Shown: positions 1-5,625 of the stretch, piece after piece | Position numbering within the stretch: the first letter of the stretch is position 1 | Layout: every line of letters starts with the position of its first letter | NCBI GenBank assembly: GCA_964413905.1 | Contig: CAYPUG010000129.1 | Span: forward strand, 1 to 6,469 | Length of the DNA: 6,469 nt | Source: CAYPUG01 sp964413905 | GTDB lineage: Bacteria > Chloroflexota > Anaerolineae > JAADDB01 | Direction of reading: 5' to 3' | The notes under the pieces: model-generated | What the model was told of the DNA's origin: nothing | Databases searched by the model: none | The model's input: only the letters and a program-made list of their open reading frames with translations | Made by a program: the position numbers and the translations under genes

Positions 1-658
1 GGAGACGAGCGGCCTGGGCTTCACTGCGCGCCAAGCCGTCCAGTTTCCCCAGGACGCGCTTCCAACGGCCCCGCGCGTACCTCAGAATCGCGGCGAAGGG
101 ACGGATGCCCCATCGCAGGCTCATCAGATAGGCCAGGGGCAGGGCCATGAGGATCCCAATCCCCCCCACCAGTGGGATGTGCGTGGCCACGGGCATCATG
201 CCCAGGCTGATTAGGACGCCCAGGCCCAGGATCAGGAAAGTGATGTTGACGGTGAACTCGAAGAGCCGGTCCACCGCGACCGCGGTCAACGCATCCTCCC
301 AGGGGATGCCCTGGCGTCGGCTGAGCAGGTAGATGTGTAAAGGTTCTCCTCCGAACTGGGGTCCGGGCGTGAAATAGTTGACGCTGAACGCGGCCAGGCG
401 GTATGTGAGCTGGTCGCGATAGGGAATACGATAACCCAGGGCCCGAAGGATCACCCATCCCCGTCCCCCAAAGAGCCAGAGGATGAGCATGTTCATGGCG
501 ATGAGGAGGATGAGGGTTCCGGGAGGAATGTGAGTTAGCGTGGTCCTAATCTGGTTGAACGGAATGCCGCACAGGGTCCAGCCGAGGAGGATGGCTACGC
601 TTCCCCACAGGGCCAGGTGTATCCAGGTCTTGCGGTCGCGAGTTTTAGTCAGGATCAT
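1..658 (-). CDS. LPG-synthase-TM / UPF0104 family membrane protein (flippase-like), 3' end cut by window edge
   Basis: This is an integral membrane protein of the family that includes the flippase half of MprF and YbhN-like proteins. Translating the minus strand from the ATG at 658 gives 219 residues with no stop before the left edge, so the C-terminus is missing. Hydrophobic segments lie at about residues 12-31, 47-63, 135-154 and 160-180. The best family signature is at residues 96-114: FTPGPQFGGEPLHIYLLSR, the Pro-Gly/Gly-Glu-Pro segment before a membrane helix that is typical of LPG_synthase_TM proteins. The start overlaps the stop of the upstream gene as ATGA, and a G-rich stretch about 5 bases upstream can serve as a weak ribosome site, so the start is well supported. 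Known members move or are suspected of moving lipids across the membrane; the substrate here is unknown. Its pairing with a CDP-alcohol phosphotransferase suggests a lipid-related role (inference). Members are usually around 300-340 residues, so roughly a third is unseen. Confidence 0.85.
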   Translation of the reverse strand, partial: MILTKTRDRKTWIHLALWGSVAILLGWTLCGIPFNQIRTTLTHIPPGTLILLIAMNMLILWLFGGRGWVILRALGYRIPYRDQLTYRLAAFSVNYFTPGPQFGGEPLHIYLLSRRQGIPWEDALTAVAVDRLFEFTVNITFLILGLGVLISLGMMPVATHIPLVGGIGILMALPLAYLMSLRWGIRPFAAILRYARGRWKRVLGKLDGLARSEAQAARL

Positions 659-1767
659 GAGGCCCCCAAGCGCGTGAGGAAGAGGGTTTCGTCGGGGGTC
701 CACAGGCTGTATCTCCCCCCTCCCCAGAGGAGGATGGCGGTGCCCCCCGCGGCCAGGAGGAGGTGGAGGGTGTGGTCAGGGAGGAGGGTGGTGTGCAGCG
801 CGACGATGGCCAGGATGAGCGCGGCGTCCAGGCGGGCGGTGATGCCGCTCAGGAGGAGGAGGGCGACGAGGGTTTGGAGGAGGATAGTGTGCAGGGGCAC
901 GTACGCGCGCAGGGTCGGGTATGCAGCCCAGGTGTACCAGAGGAGGAGGCTGCCGGTGAGCCAGCGGGTGAGAGGGAGGGCGTGTCGCCGCCAGGTGGCC
1001 AGACGAAACCAGGCACTTTCCACGGGCCAGGTCCACCCGGCAATCACCAGAAAATCGCGGACGAAACCGAGAATGAAGGGAAGGAAGAGGAGGGTACCGA
1101 TGAGTTCGGTGGCGGGGGGTGTGAAGAATGGGTACAGCGCGAGGGCGAGGAAGATCATTTGGATGCCCGCGAGCGCGCGGCGGGTGGGACTGGGGGGCAT
1201 AGGGCGGGTGGGGTGTCCCAGCGCGCGGAGGAGGGCTTCTCCCGCGAGGAAGATGTAGCGGGCCAGACCGACCAGCGCGTACCAGCCGGGCATCTGGCCG
1301 AGGCGGACCACGAGGAGCGCGGCGGTGAGGACGCCCAGACTGTCCAGGTGCATGTCCAGGTGTGCGCCCAGAAGGGAGGGACGACGGGTGACACGGGCGA
1401 CAATGCCGTCGCTGAAATCCGCGAGGATGTTCAGGGTGAAGAGGAGGCCGGGAACCCAGTGCAGGGGGGATGGGGGCGTACCGGTGCACAGGAAGCCGGC
1501 GAGGAGGGCAATGAGAAGGCCTCGGCCCGCGGTGATGAAGTTGGCCGGCCCCAGGGAAGGGTAGGGTTCCGCGTGTTCGTGCGCGCGGTTGAGATGTCGG
1601 TGCTGCCAGATTTCGTGGATGACGTGTGCGGCGAGAAGCGCGCTGAGGCCAAGCGCGCAGGTCGCGTGTGGCCATGCCCAAACGTGTGCGGCCCACGCGG
1701 TTCCGCCTAGCCCGATGACGACCATGCCGGAAAGCAGGAGCATATCGCGGTTAAGGAAACGTCGCAT
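655..1767 (-). CDS. CDP-alcohol phosphatidyltransferase family membrane protein with extended C-terminus
   Basis: 370-residue membrane enzyme of the CDP-OH-P-transf family, which moves a phosphatidyl or similar group from a CDP-linked donor to an alcohol acceptor. The full signature is visible: D117, D120-G121, A124-R125, G134, D138 and D142, with spacing D-x2-DG-x2-AR-x8-G-x3-D-x3-D; these aspartates bind metal and catalyse the reaction in characterised members. The preceding segment GPANFITAGRG (residues 73-83) is the usual first catalytic-domain helix. About 70 residues, including one or two hydrophobic segments, come before the catalytic domain. After about residue 265 there are several more predicted membrane helices (roughly 270-285, 293-310, 313-330, 333-350), making the protein far longer than the usual ~200 residues. 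The ATG at 1767 has a GAGG Shine-Dalgarno at 1773-1776, 5 bases away. The acceptor alcohol cannot be read from the sequence: phosphatidylglycerophosphate-, inositol- or ether-lipid-type reactions are all possible. The gene overlaps the next one by 4 bases, so the two are probably cotranslated. Confidence 0.85.
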   Translation of the reverse strand: MRRFLNRDMLLLSGMVVIGLGGTAWAAHVWAWPHATCALGLSALLAAHVIHEIWQHRHLNRAHEHAEPYPSLGPANFITAGRGLLIALLAGFLCTGTPPSPLHWVPGLLFTLNILADFSDGIVARVTRRPSLLGAHLDMHLDSLGVLTAALLVVRLGQMPGWYALVGLARYIFLAGEALLRALGHPTRPMPPSPTRRALAGIQMIFLALALYPFFTPPATELIGTLLFLPFILGFVRDFLVIAGWTWPVESAWFRLATWRRHALPLTRWLTGSLLLWYTWAAYPTLRAYVPLHTILLQTLVALLLLSGITARLDAALILAIVALHTTLLPDHTLHLLLAAGGTAILLWGGGRYSLWTPDETLFLTRLGAS

Positions 1768-1873
1768 GATTACCTCAAATACGTGGGTTGCGTGGTTTTA
1801 CTCTGTTTCACTTCCCATACGTCCGTTAGGTGGAGTGGGGATCAGGGAAAATGTGGGGCGGAGAAGTTGAGGG

Positions 1874-1895
1874 ACGCCTTTCAGAGAGGAGGCGT
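1874..1895 (-). other. Hairpin in the putative leader of the CDP-alcohol phosphotransferase gene
   Basis: ACGCCT (1874-1879) and AGGCGT (1890-1895) form a perfect 6-bp inverted repeat with a 10-base loop. It lies inside the predicted minus-strand leader, about 105 bases before the start codon. No clear T-run follows on the minus strand, so it is not a convincing terminator by itself. It may be a structural element of a regulatory leader, or chance. Confidence 0.35.
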
Positions 1896-1945
1896 GTTTG
1901 CTTCATGTGGACGTTCTCACGAATAACACACCACTCATTGACGAA

Positions 1946-1974
1946 AGTATAGCAACTTCACAGCGGTTTGTCAA
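1946..1974 (-). promoter_or_regulatory. Near-consensus sigma70 promoter driving the left-hand lipid gene pair
   Basis: Read on the minus strand, TTGACA (1974 to 1969) is a perfect -35 box and TATACT (1951 to 1946) matches the -10 consensus at five of six positions, with exactly 17 bases between them. Transcription would begin near 1939. The first gene on this strand starts at 1767, so the transcript would have a leader of about 172 bases. The surrounding sequence is more AT-rich than the flanking genes, as expected for a promoter. Confidence 0.7.
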
Positions 1975-2076
1975 CTCTTTATCACTCTGCTTGGACGGGC
2001 GAAAGCATTGCTCTCCATCCATAGGGAATGTTGAGTTCACTAACACCATCTTACATGGCCGCGCGTATGCGCCGTT

Positions 2077-2084
2077 GTTGCAAC
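2077..2084. promoter_or_regulatory. Short palindrome GTTGCAAC, possible operator
   Basis: GTTGCAAC is a perfect 8-bp palindrome ending 6 bases before the -35 box of the promoter facing lutA. Its position would suit a regulator site, but it is short and it does not match the GntR-type consensus expected for a LutR-like regulator. Chance occurrence is quite possible. Confidence 0.15.
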
Positions 2085-2090
2085 CCGTTC

Positions 2091-2119
2091 TTGGTATTTC
2101 CCCGGCTTCGGGCTATACT
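2091..2119 (+). promoter_or_regulatory. Putative sigma70 promoter of the lutABC operon
   Basis: TTGGTA (2091-2096; four of six consensus bases) and TATACT (2114-2119; five of six) are separated by exactly 17 bases. Transcription would start near 2126, giving a leader of about 25 bases that contains the lutA ribosome site. The spacer carries a small inverted repeat, CCCG (2101-2104) and CGGG (2109-2112). The weak -35 box would suit a promoter that needs activation or is tightly controlled; that is inference. Confidence 0.6.
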
Positions 2120-2135
2120 AAGACATCCCGGCCAC

Positions 2136-2140
2136 GGGAG
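2136..2140 (+). promoter_or_regulatory. Shine-Dalgarno site that fixes the lutA start
   Basis: GGGAG lies 10 bases before the ATG at 2151. The reading frame is open further upstream, to an ATG at 2028, but that extension would cover the predicted promoter and has no family similarity. The site therefore supports 2151 as the true start. Confidence 0.6.
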
Positions 2141-2150
2141 ATGGATATTC

Positions 2151-2903
2151 ATGCCGACGGTTGCCTTCTTTGCCACCTGCATTGTCGATAATGTGATGCC
2201 CGAAATCGGCGTGGCTGCGGTGCGTTTGCTCCGTGCCGCGGGGTATGACGTGGTCTTTCCCCCTGAACAAACCTGCTGCGGCCAGCCTTTTTACAACAGC
2301 GGCCTGCGCGAGGAAGCCCTGCCCTTGGCCCGGCGTACTGTGGAGATCTTCGAGCCGTACGATGCGGTGGTCTTGCCCAGCGGTTCGTGCACGGCCATGC
2401 TGCGCGTGGAATACCCGCACCTGTTTGCGGATGCCCTGGACTGGCTGGGGCGGGTCCAGGCCTTAGCGGCCAAAACGTTCGAACTCACTGAATTTCTCGT
2501 CCACCAGGCCCAATGGACCCCGCCTCCCCTGGACAACGCGCCTACCATCACCTACCACGACTCCTGCCACATGTACCGGATGTTGGGCCTCCACGAGGAG
2601 CCCCGTCACCTCCTCCGACAGGCAGGCTATCCCATCGCGGAGATGGAGGAATCCCACTTCTGCTGCGGCTTTGGCGGCCTCTTCTCCGTGCGTATGGCCA
2701 ACGTGTCCAACGCCATCACCGCGGATAAATTGCGCCGGGCCGTGGAAACCCGGGCGCGCATCCTCGTTTCCGCGGATCCGGGGTGCATCATGCAAATGCG
2801 GGGCATGTTGAAGGATACGGGCTTGCGAGTCGAACACGTGGCCGTTATGCTGGCTGAAGCCCTTCCCAAGCCCCACCAAGGGCACAGCACACGCGAGGCA
2901 TGA
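2151..2903 (+). CDS. lutA: LutA, L-lactate utilisation iron-sulfur protein (two CCG domains)
   Basis: LutA acts with LutB and LutC in the cytoplasm to oxidise L-lactate to pyruvate; it is the homologue of E. coli YkgE and LldE-type proteins. The 250-residue product has two cysteine-rich CCG domains. The first has C10, C42-C43-G44 and C80 (PSGSC); the second has C139 (HDSCH), C171-C172-G173 and C212 (DPGC). In both, 31 residues separate the first cysteine from the CC pair. In heterodisulfide-reductase-type relatives these domains bind an unusual iron-sulfur centre. The N-terminus, beginning MPTVAFFATCIVDNVMPEIG, aligns with the usual LutA start and is preceded by GGGAG, which rules out the longer in-frame start at 2028. 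Length is close to the family norm of about 240. The stop is one base from the lutB ATG, so coupled expression is likely. Glycolate-oxidase GlcF also carries CCG domains, but the lutBC neighbours make lactate the better call. Confidence 0.93.
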   Translation: MPTVAFFATCIVDNVMPEIGVAAVRLLRAAGYDVVFPPEQTCCGQPFYNSGLREEALPLARRTVEIFEPYDAVVLPSGSCTAMLRVEYPHLFADALDWLGRVQALAAKTFELTEFLVHQAQWTPPPLDNAPTITYHDSCHMYRMLGLHEEPRHLLRQAGYPIAEMEESHFCCGFGGLFSVRMANVSNAITADKLRRAVETRARILVSADPGCIMQMRGMLKDTGLRVEHVAVMLAEALPKPHQGHSTREA

Positions 2904-2904
2904 C

Positions 2905-4347
2905 ATGGGTGAACCGCGACTGACATTGGCCGAGTTCAAGCGACGCGCGGAACGAGCCCTCCGGGATCCTCGGTTGCAGCAAGCTCTGGCCGGCGCGACC
3001 CGTCACTTCCGGGAGGGTCGGGAGCGGGCGTGGGCCGAACTGCCCGATGTGGACGCGCTTCGGGACCATTTAAAGGCTATTCGTGCAGCCACCATTGCCC
3101 GTCTGGCCGAACACCTGGAAACCTTTGAGCGCAACGCGGTCGCGGCCGGCGCGCACGTGCACTGGGCTCGAGATGGCGGGGAGGCCAACCGCATCATCGT
3201 GGAAATCGCCAAACAGCACAACGTGCGCCTTCTCGTCAAGAGCAAATCCATGACCGGAGAGGAGATCCGCGTCAACCGCGCGTTGGAAGCCGCGGGCATT
3301 ACCCCTGTGGAGACCGACCTGGGCGAGTGGATCGTCCAACTCGCGGGGGAAAGCCCTTCCCACATCATTGCCCCAGCCATCCACAAGACCCGCCAACAAG
3401 TGGCCGAGCTCCTGAGCCGGGCTACAGGGCGTTCCCTGCCCGCGGATGACATCCCTGCGCTCACCGCGGTGGCCCGGGAGTTCCTGCGGGACACCTTCCT
3501 CAAAGCAGATATGGGCCTCTCCGGCGTCAACGTCGCGGTTGCGGAAACGGGCAGCATCGTCATTGTCACCAACGAAGGCAACGGTCGCATGGTCACCAGC
3601 GCGCCTCCCGTACACGTGGCCATCATGGGCGTGGAAAAGCTTGTGCCCACGTGGGAGGACGCGGCGGTGTGGCTCCAACTCCTCGCGCGCAGTGCTACAG
3701 GCCAACCCCTCTCCGTGTACACCACCGTGATCACCGGACCGGCCCGCGGCGATGACGCGGACGGCCCCCGGGAACTCCACATCATCATCCTGGACCACAA
3801 CCGCACCCGGGCTCTGGGCTCACCCTTTGAGGAAGTCCTTCAGTGCATCCGGTGCGGGGCTTGTCTCAACGTCTGCCCTGTGTACCGGGAAGTGGGGGGC
3901 AACGCCTACGGAAGCCCTTACAGCGGGCCCATAGGCATTGTGGTGACCCCCCTCATCTTTGGTCTGGACGCGTACCCGGCCCTCCCTCACGCGTGCACCT
4001 TGTGCGGCGCGTGCAAAGACGTGTGCCCCGCGCGCATTGATCTGCCCCGCATGATCCTGGAATGGCGTCACGAAGAAGCCCGCCGCGGGCTTCTCCCACG
4101 CTCAGACCATTGGGCTGAACGGGGGGCCGCGTGGCTTCTGGCTCACCCGCGACTGTGGCGAATGACCACCCGAATCTTGCGTTGGCTCCAGGCCCCCTTT
4201 AAACGGGATGGCCACGTGCAATTTCCCCCGCCTTTCCAAATCACCGGAGAACGGAACGCGCCCGCACTGGCCCCGCGCTCCTTCCATGAGATGTGGGCTG
4301 AGGGCGCCGTGGAGGAGAAGAGAGGTGACGACCATGACCGCGCGTGA
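2905..4347 (+). CDS. lutB: LutB, L-lactate utilisation LUD-domain/ferredoxin-type iron-sulfur protein
   Basis: The 480-residue product is the LutB (YkgF, LldF) subunit, which carries the electron-transfer clusters of the LutABC lactate-oxidising system. Residues about 65-300 form a LUD domain, with the characteristic AETGSIVIVTNEGNGRM segment at 213-229 followed by PPVHVAIMGVEKLVP. Two 4Fe-4S motifs follow: C314, C317, C320, C324 (CIRCGACLNVCP) and C364, C367, C370, C374 (CTLCGACKDVCP). The rest, about 385-465, matches the position and character of the LutB C-terminal domain. Length is typical (about 470-480 in relatives). The ATG at 2905 has GAGG at 2895-2898, 6 bases away, and starts one base after lutA ends. 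Its 3' end overlaps lutC by 14 bases. No key cysteine is missing. Which electron acceptor it uses is not visible. Confidence 0.94.
   Translation: MGEPRLTLAEFKRRAERALRDPRLQQALAGATRHFREGRERAWAELPDVDALRDHLKAIRAATIARLAEHLETFERNAVAAGAHVHWARDGGEANRIIVEIAKQHNVRLLVKSKSMTGEEIRVNRALEAAGITPVETDLGEWIVQLAGESPSHIIAPAIHKTRQQVAELLSRATGRSLPADDIPALTAVAREFLRDTFLKADMGLSGVNVAVAETGSIVIVTNEGNGRMVTSAPPVHVAIMGVEKLVPTWEDAAVWLQLLARSATGQPLSVYTTVITGPARGDDADGPRELHIIILDHNRTRALGSPFEEVLQCIRCGACLNVCPVYREVGGNAYGSPYSGPIGIVVTPLIFGLDAYPALPHACTLCGACKDVCPARIDLPRMILEWRHEEARRGLLPRSDHWAERGAAWLLAHPRLWRMTTRILRWLQAPFKRDGHVQFPPPFQITGERNAPALAPRSFHEMWAEGAVEEKRGDDHDRA
4322..4327 (+). promoter_or_regulatory. Shine-Dalgarno site inside lutB that fixes the lutC start
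   Basis: GAGGTG lies within the last codons of lutB, 6 bases before the ATG at 4334. It selects that ATG over the upstream in-frame start at 4208, which would add 42 residues without family similarity. Confidence 0.65.
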
Positions 4348-4960
4348 TTCCATCTTGCAACGGGTGCGTGCCCACATGCGAGCCGTGAGCCCACCACCTC
4401 CGTGGCGAAGTCGTCGTCACTTCCCGGACGTGGTGGAGCGTTTCTGCCGGGCCCTGGAGGATGTGGGGGGAGAGCCTATTGTTGCCCACGGGGAGGACGC
4501 GGCCTCGCAACGCCTGCATGACCTGCTGGATGATCTGACCGTGCGTCAGGTGGTGATGAATAACGAACCCCCTGTGGACCGCTGGGCGTTGCCCGAGCGC
4601 TGGCCCGAATATCGGTGGTTCGTGGTGGGGCAGAACGAGGGCGATGTGCGCACCTTTGCCGCGTCCGCGGATGTGGGCATCAGCGCCGCGCTGGCCGCGT
4701 TGGCCGAGACGGGCACCGTTGTCCTGGGATCCGGGCCGGGAAGCAGCCGCCTGGCCACTCTGCTACCCCCGGTACACATTGCGGTCGTGCCTGCGTCCAT
4801 TATCACCGTGGACCTGTTCACCTGGGTGGCCCAACGTCCTCAACCCATGCCCGCGGCCCTCACCTTTGTCACCGGTCCCAGCAAAACCGCGGATATCGAA
4901 CAGACCCTGGTGACCGGCGTCCACGGCCCCCGACGGATGATCGCCATCGTTATCGCGTGA
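4334..4960 (+). CDS. lutC: LutC, L-lactate utilisation LUD-domain protein
   Basis: The 208-residue product is the third component of the LutABC lactate-oxidation system (E. coli YkgG, LldG). It is a LUD domain without cysteine cluster motifs. Diagnostic segments are LAETGTVVLGSGPGSSRL at 123-140, then PPVHIAVVPASII at 145-157, and near the end VTGPSKTADIEQTLVTGVHG at 179-198, which is highly conserved in LutC. The start at 4334 is chosen because of the GAGGTG site just upstream and because MTARDSILQRVRAH matches the usual LutC N-terminus. A longer frame from 4208 is only lutB read out of frame. The gene overlaps lutB by 14 bases. At 208 residues it is slightly shorter than the 230-240 of well-known members, the difference lying in the N-terminal half. 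Its own catalytic role within LutABC is not settled in the literature known to me. Confidence 0.92.
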   Translation: MTARDSILQRVRAHMRAVSPPPPWRSRRHFPDVVERFCRALEDVGGEPIVAHGEDAASQRLHDLLDDLTVRQVVMNNEPPVDRWALPERWPEYRWFVVGQNEGDVRTFAASADVGISAALAALAETGTVVLGSGPGSSRLATLLPPVHIAVVPASIITVDLFTWVAQRPQPMPAALTFVTGPSKTADIEQTLVTGVHGPRRMIAIVIA

Positions 4961-4968
4961 AACCTGAC

Positions 4969-5559
4969 TTATCGGCGTCGCGTTCGGGCCCGAGCCGCGG
5001 TTTGACGGATGAGGGCTTTCACCTCGTCCTCCCGGAGGAATCGCCATTGGCCGGGTTCCAGGTCCCCCAGGTGCAGGGGCCCAAAGCGTACCCGAATGAG
5101 CCGCCGTACCGGGTGTCCCACCGCGGCCAACATCCGTCGTACCTCCCGCTTCTTCCCCTCAGTCAAAATCAAACGGACCCAGGTCGTGCGGGGTGCTTCC
5201 CCCGGTCCCACCACCATCGCGCTTTTGGCCCGGGCCACCCAGTTTCCCAGGGGCACGCCCTTCTCCAGTTGGAGCAACGTGTCCAGCGTGGGCTTGCCCT
5301 CCACCAGGGCCAGGTACTCCCGTTCAAACCCGTAGCGGGGGTGGGTAAGGCGATGGGCCAGTTTGCCGTCATCGGTGAGGAGCATCAAACCCTCTGTGCG
5401 CGCGTCCAACCGTCCGGCGGGAAAGAGTTTTCCGGGAAGAGGGACCAGATCACGCACCGTGGGACGGCCGTGCAGGTCGGGGAAATCGCCTAGGACTCCC
5501 ACAGGCTTATACACCAGGATGTACCTGTGCGGTCGGGATGTGCGTCGTTTTTGGGCCAT
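4969..5559 (-). CDS. RluE-like (RsuA/RluB/E/F family) 23S rRNA pseudouridine synthase, no S4 domain
   Basis: The 196-residue enzyme isomerises a uridine in rRNA to pseudouridine. Motif order is KPVGVL at 18-23, then AGRLDARTEGLMLLTDDG at 48-65 containing the catalytic aspartate D52, then EGKKREVRRMLAAVGHPVRR at 134-153 and GPLHLGDLEPGQWR at 160-173, all characteristic of the RsuA/RluB/RluE/RluF group. There is no N-terminal S4 RNA-binding domain: the catalytic domain starts almost at once. This resembles E. coli RluE (217 residues), which modifies a single 23S rRNA position, so an RluE-like target is the first guess, not proven. The C-terminus is arginine-rich (ARARTRRR), which may aid RNA binding. 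The ATG at 5559 is preferred; an in-frame GTG at 5592 would start inside a hairpin loop. Neither has a good Shine-Dalgarno. The gene converges on lutC with 8 bases between stops. Confidence 0.9.
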   Translation of the reverse strand: MAQKRRTSRPHRYILVYKPVGVLGDFPDLHGRPTVRDLVPLPGKLFPAGRLDARTEGLMLLTDDGKLAHRLTHPRYGFEREYLALVEGKPTLDTLLQLEKGVPLGNWVARAKSAMVVGPGEAPRTTWVRLILTEGKKREVRRMLAAVGHPVRRLIRVRFGPLHLGDLEPGQWRFLREDEVKALIRQTAARARTRRR

Positions 5560-5573
5560 GAGAAGAGAAAAGC

Positions 5574-5609
5574 AACGGTCGGGACAACGCACATGTCGCC
5601 CCGACCGTT
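5574..5609 (-). terminator. Probable intrinsic terminator after secF
   Basis: AACGGTCGGG (5574-5583) and CCCGACCGTT (5600-5609) form a perfect 10-bp stem with a 16-base loop. On the minus strand the stem begins 16 bases after the secF stop codon and is followed by GCTTTTCTCTTCTC, a T-rich but interrupted tail. This fits a rho-independent terminator for the secF transcript. The tail runs directly into the ATG at 5559 of the next gene, so it could also act as an attenuator for that gene. Confidence 0.7.
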
Positions 5610-5625
5610 ATGGGTGGATGAAAGG

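Noticed and set aside
776..1696. A 306-codon open frame on the minus strand, Arg/Pro-rich.
   Set aside because: Out-of-frame shadow of the same gene; composition shows no protein-like pattern and no motif.
763..1710. A 315-codon open frame on the plus strand, Glu/Gly/Arg-rich.
   Set aside because: It lies wholly antisense to the CDP-alcohol phosphotransferase, whose catalytic signature is intact. Its low-complexity composition is what the complement of leucine-rich membrane codons gives.
1768..1945. T-box or known riboswitch in the long leader.
   Set aside because: No T-box sequence (TGGNACCGCG-like) or other known aptamer core is visible, and no clear terminator hairpin with a T-run precedes the gene.
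1938..1966. Plus-strand TTGACG as a -35 box.
   Set aside because: The hexamer 17 bases downstream is CAGCGG, not a -10 box; the real promoter here reads on the opposite strand.
2028..2150. A 41-residue N-terminal extension of LutA.
   Set aside because: It would span the promoter, lacks similarity to LutA proteins, and a good Shine-Dalgarno precedes the ATG at 2151.
1898..2191. A 97-codon plus-strand open frame in the intergenic region.
   Set aside because: It covers both predicted promoters and runs into lutA in another frame; no ribosome site or recognisable motif.
3003..3806. A 267-codon minus-strand open frame opposite lutB.
   Set aside because: Antisense to an intact lutB with both cluster motifs; no recognisable features of its own.
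4984..4993. Perfect palindrome TCGGGCCCGA near the convergent gene ends, as a terminator.
   Set aside because: It has no loop and no T-run, and lies inside the coding sequence of the pseudouridine synthase.
4615..5493. A 292-codon plus-strand open frame spanning lutC and the pseudouridine synthase gene.
   Set aside because: It crosses two well-supported genes out of frame and antisense; no motif.
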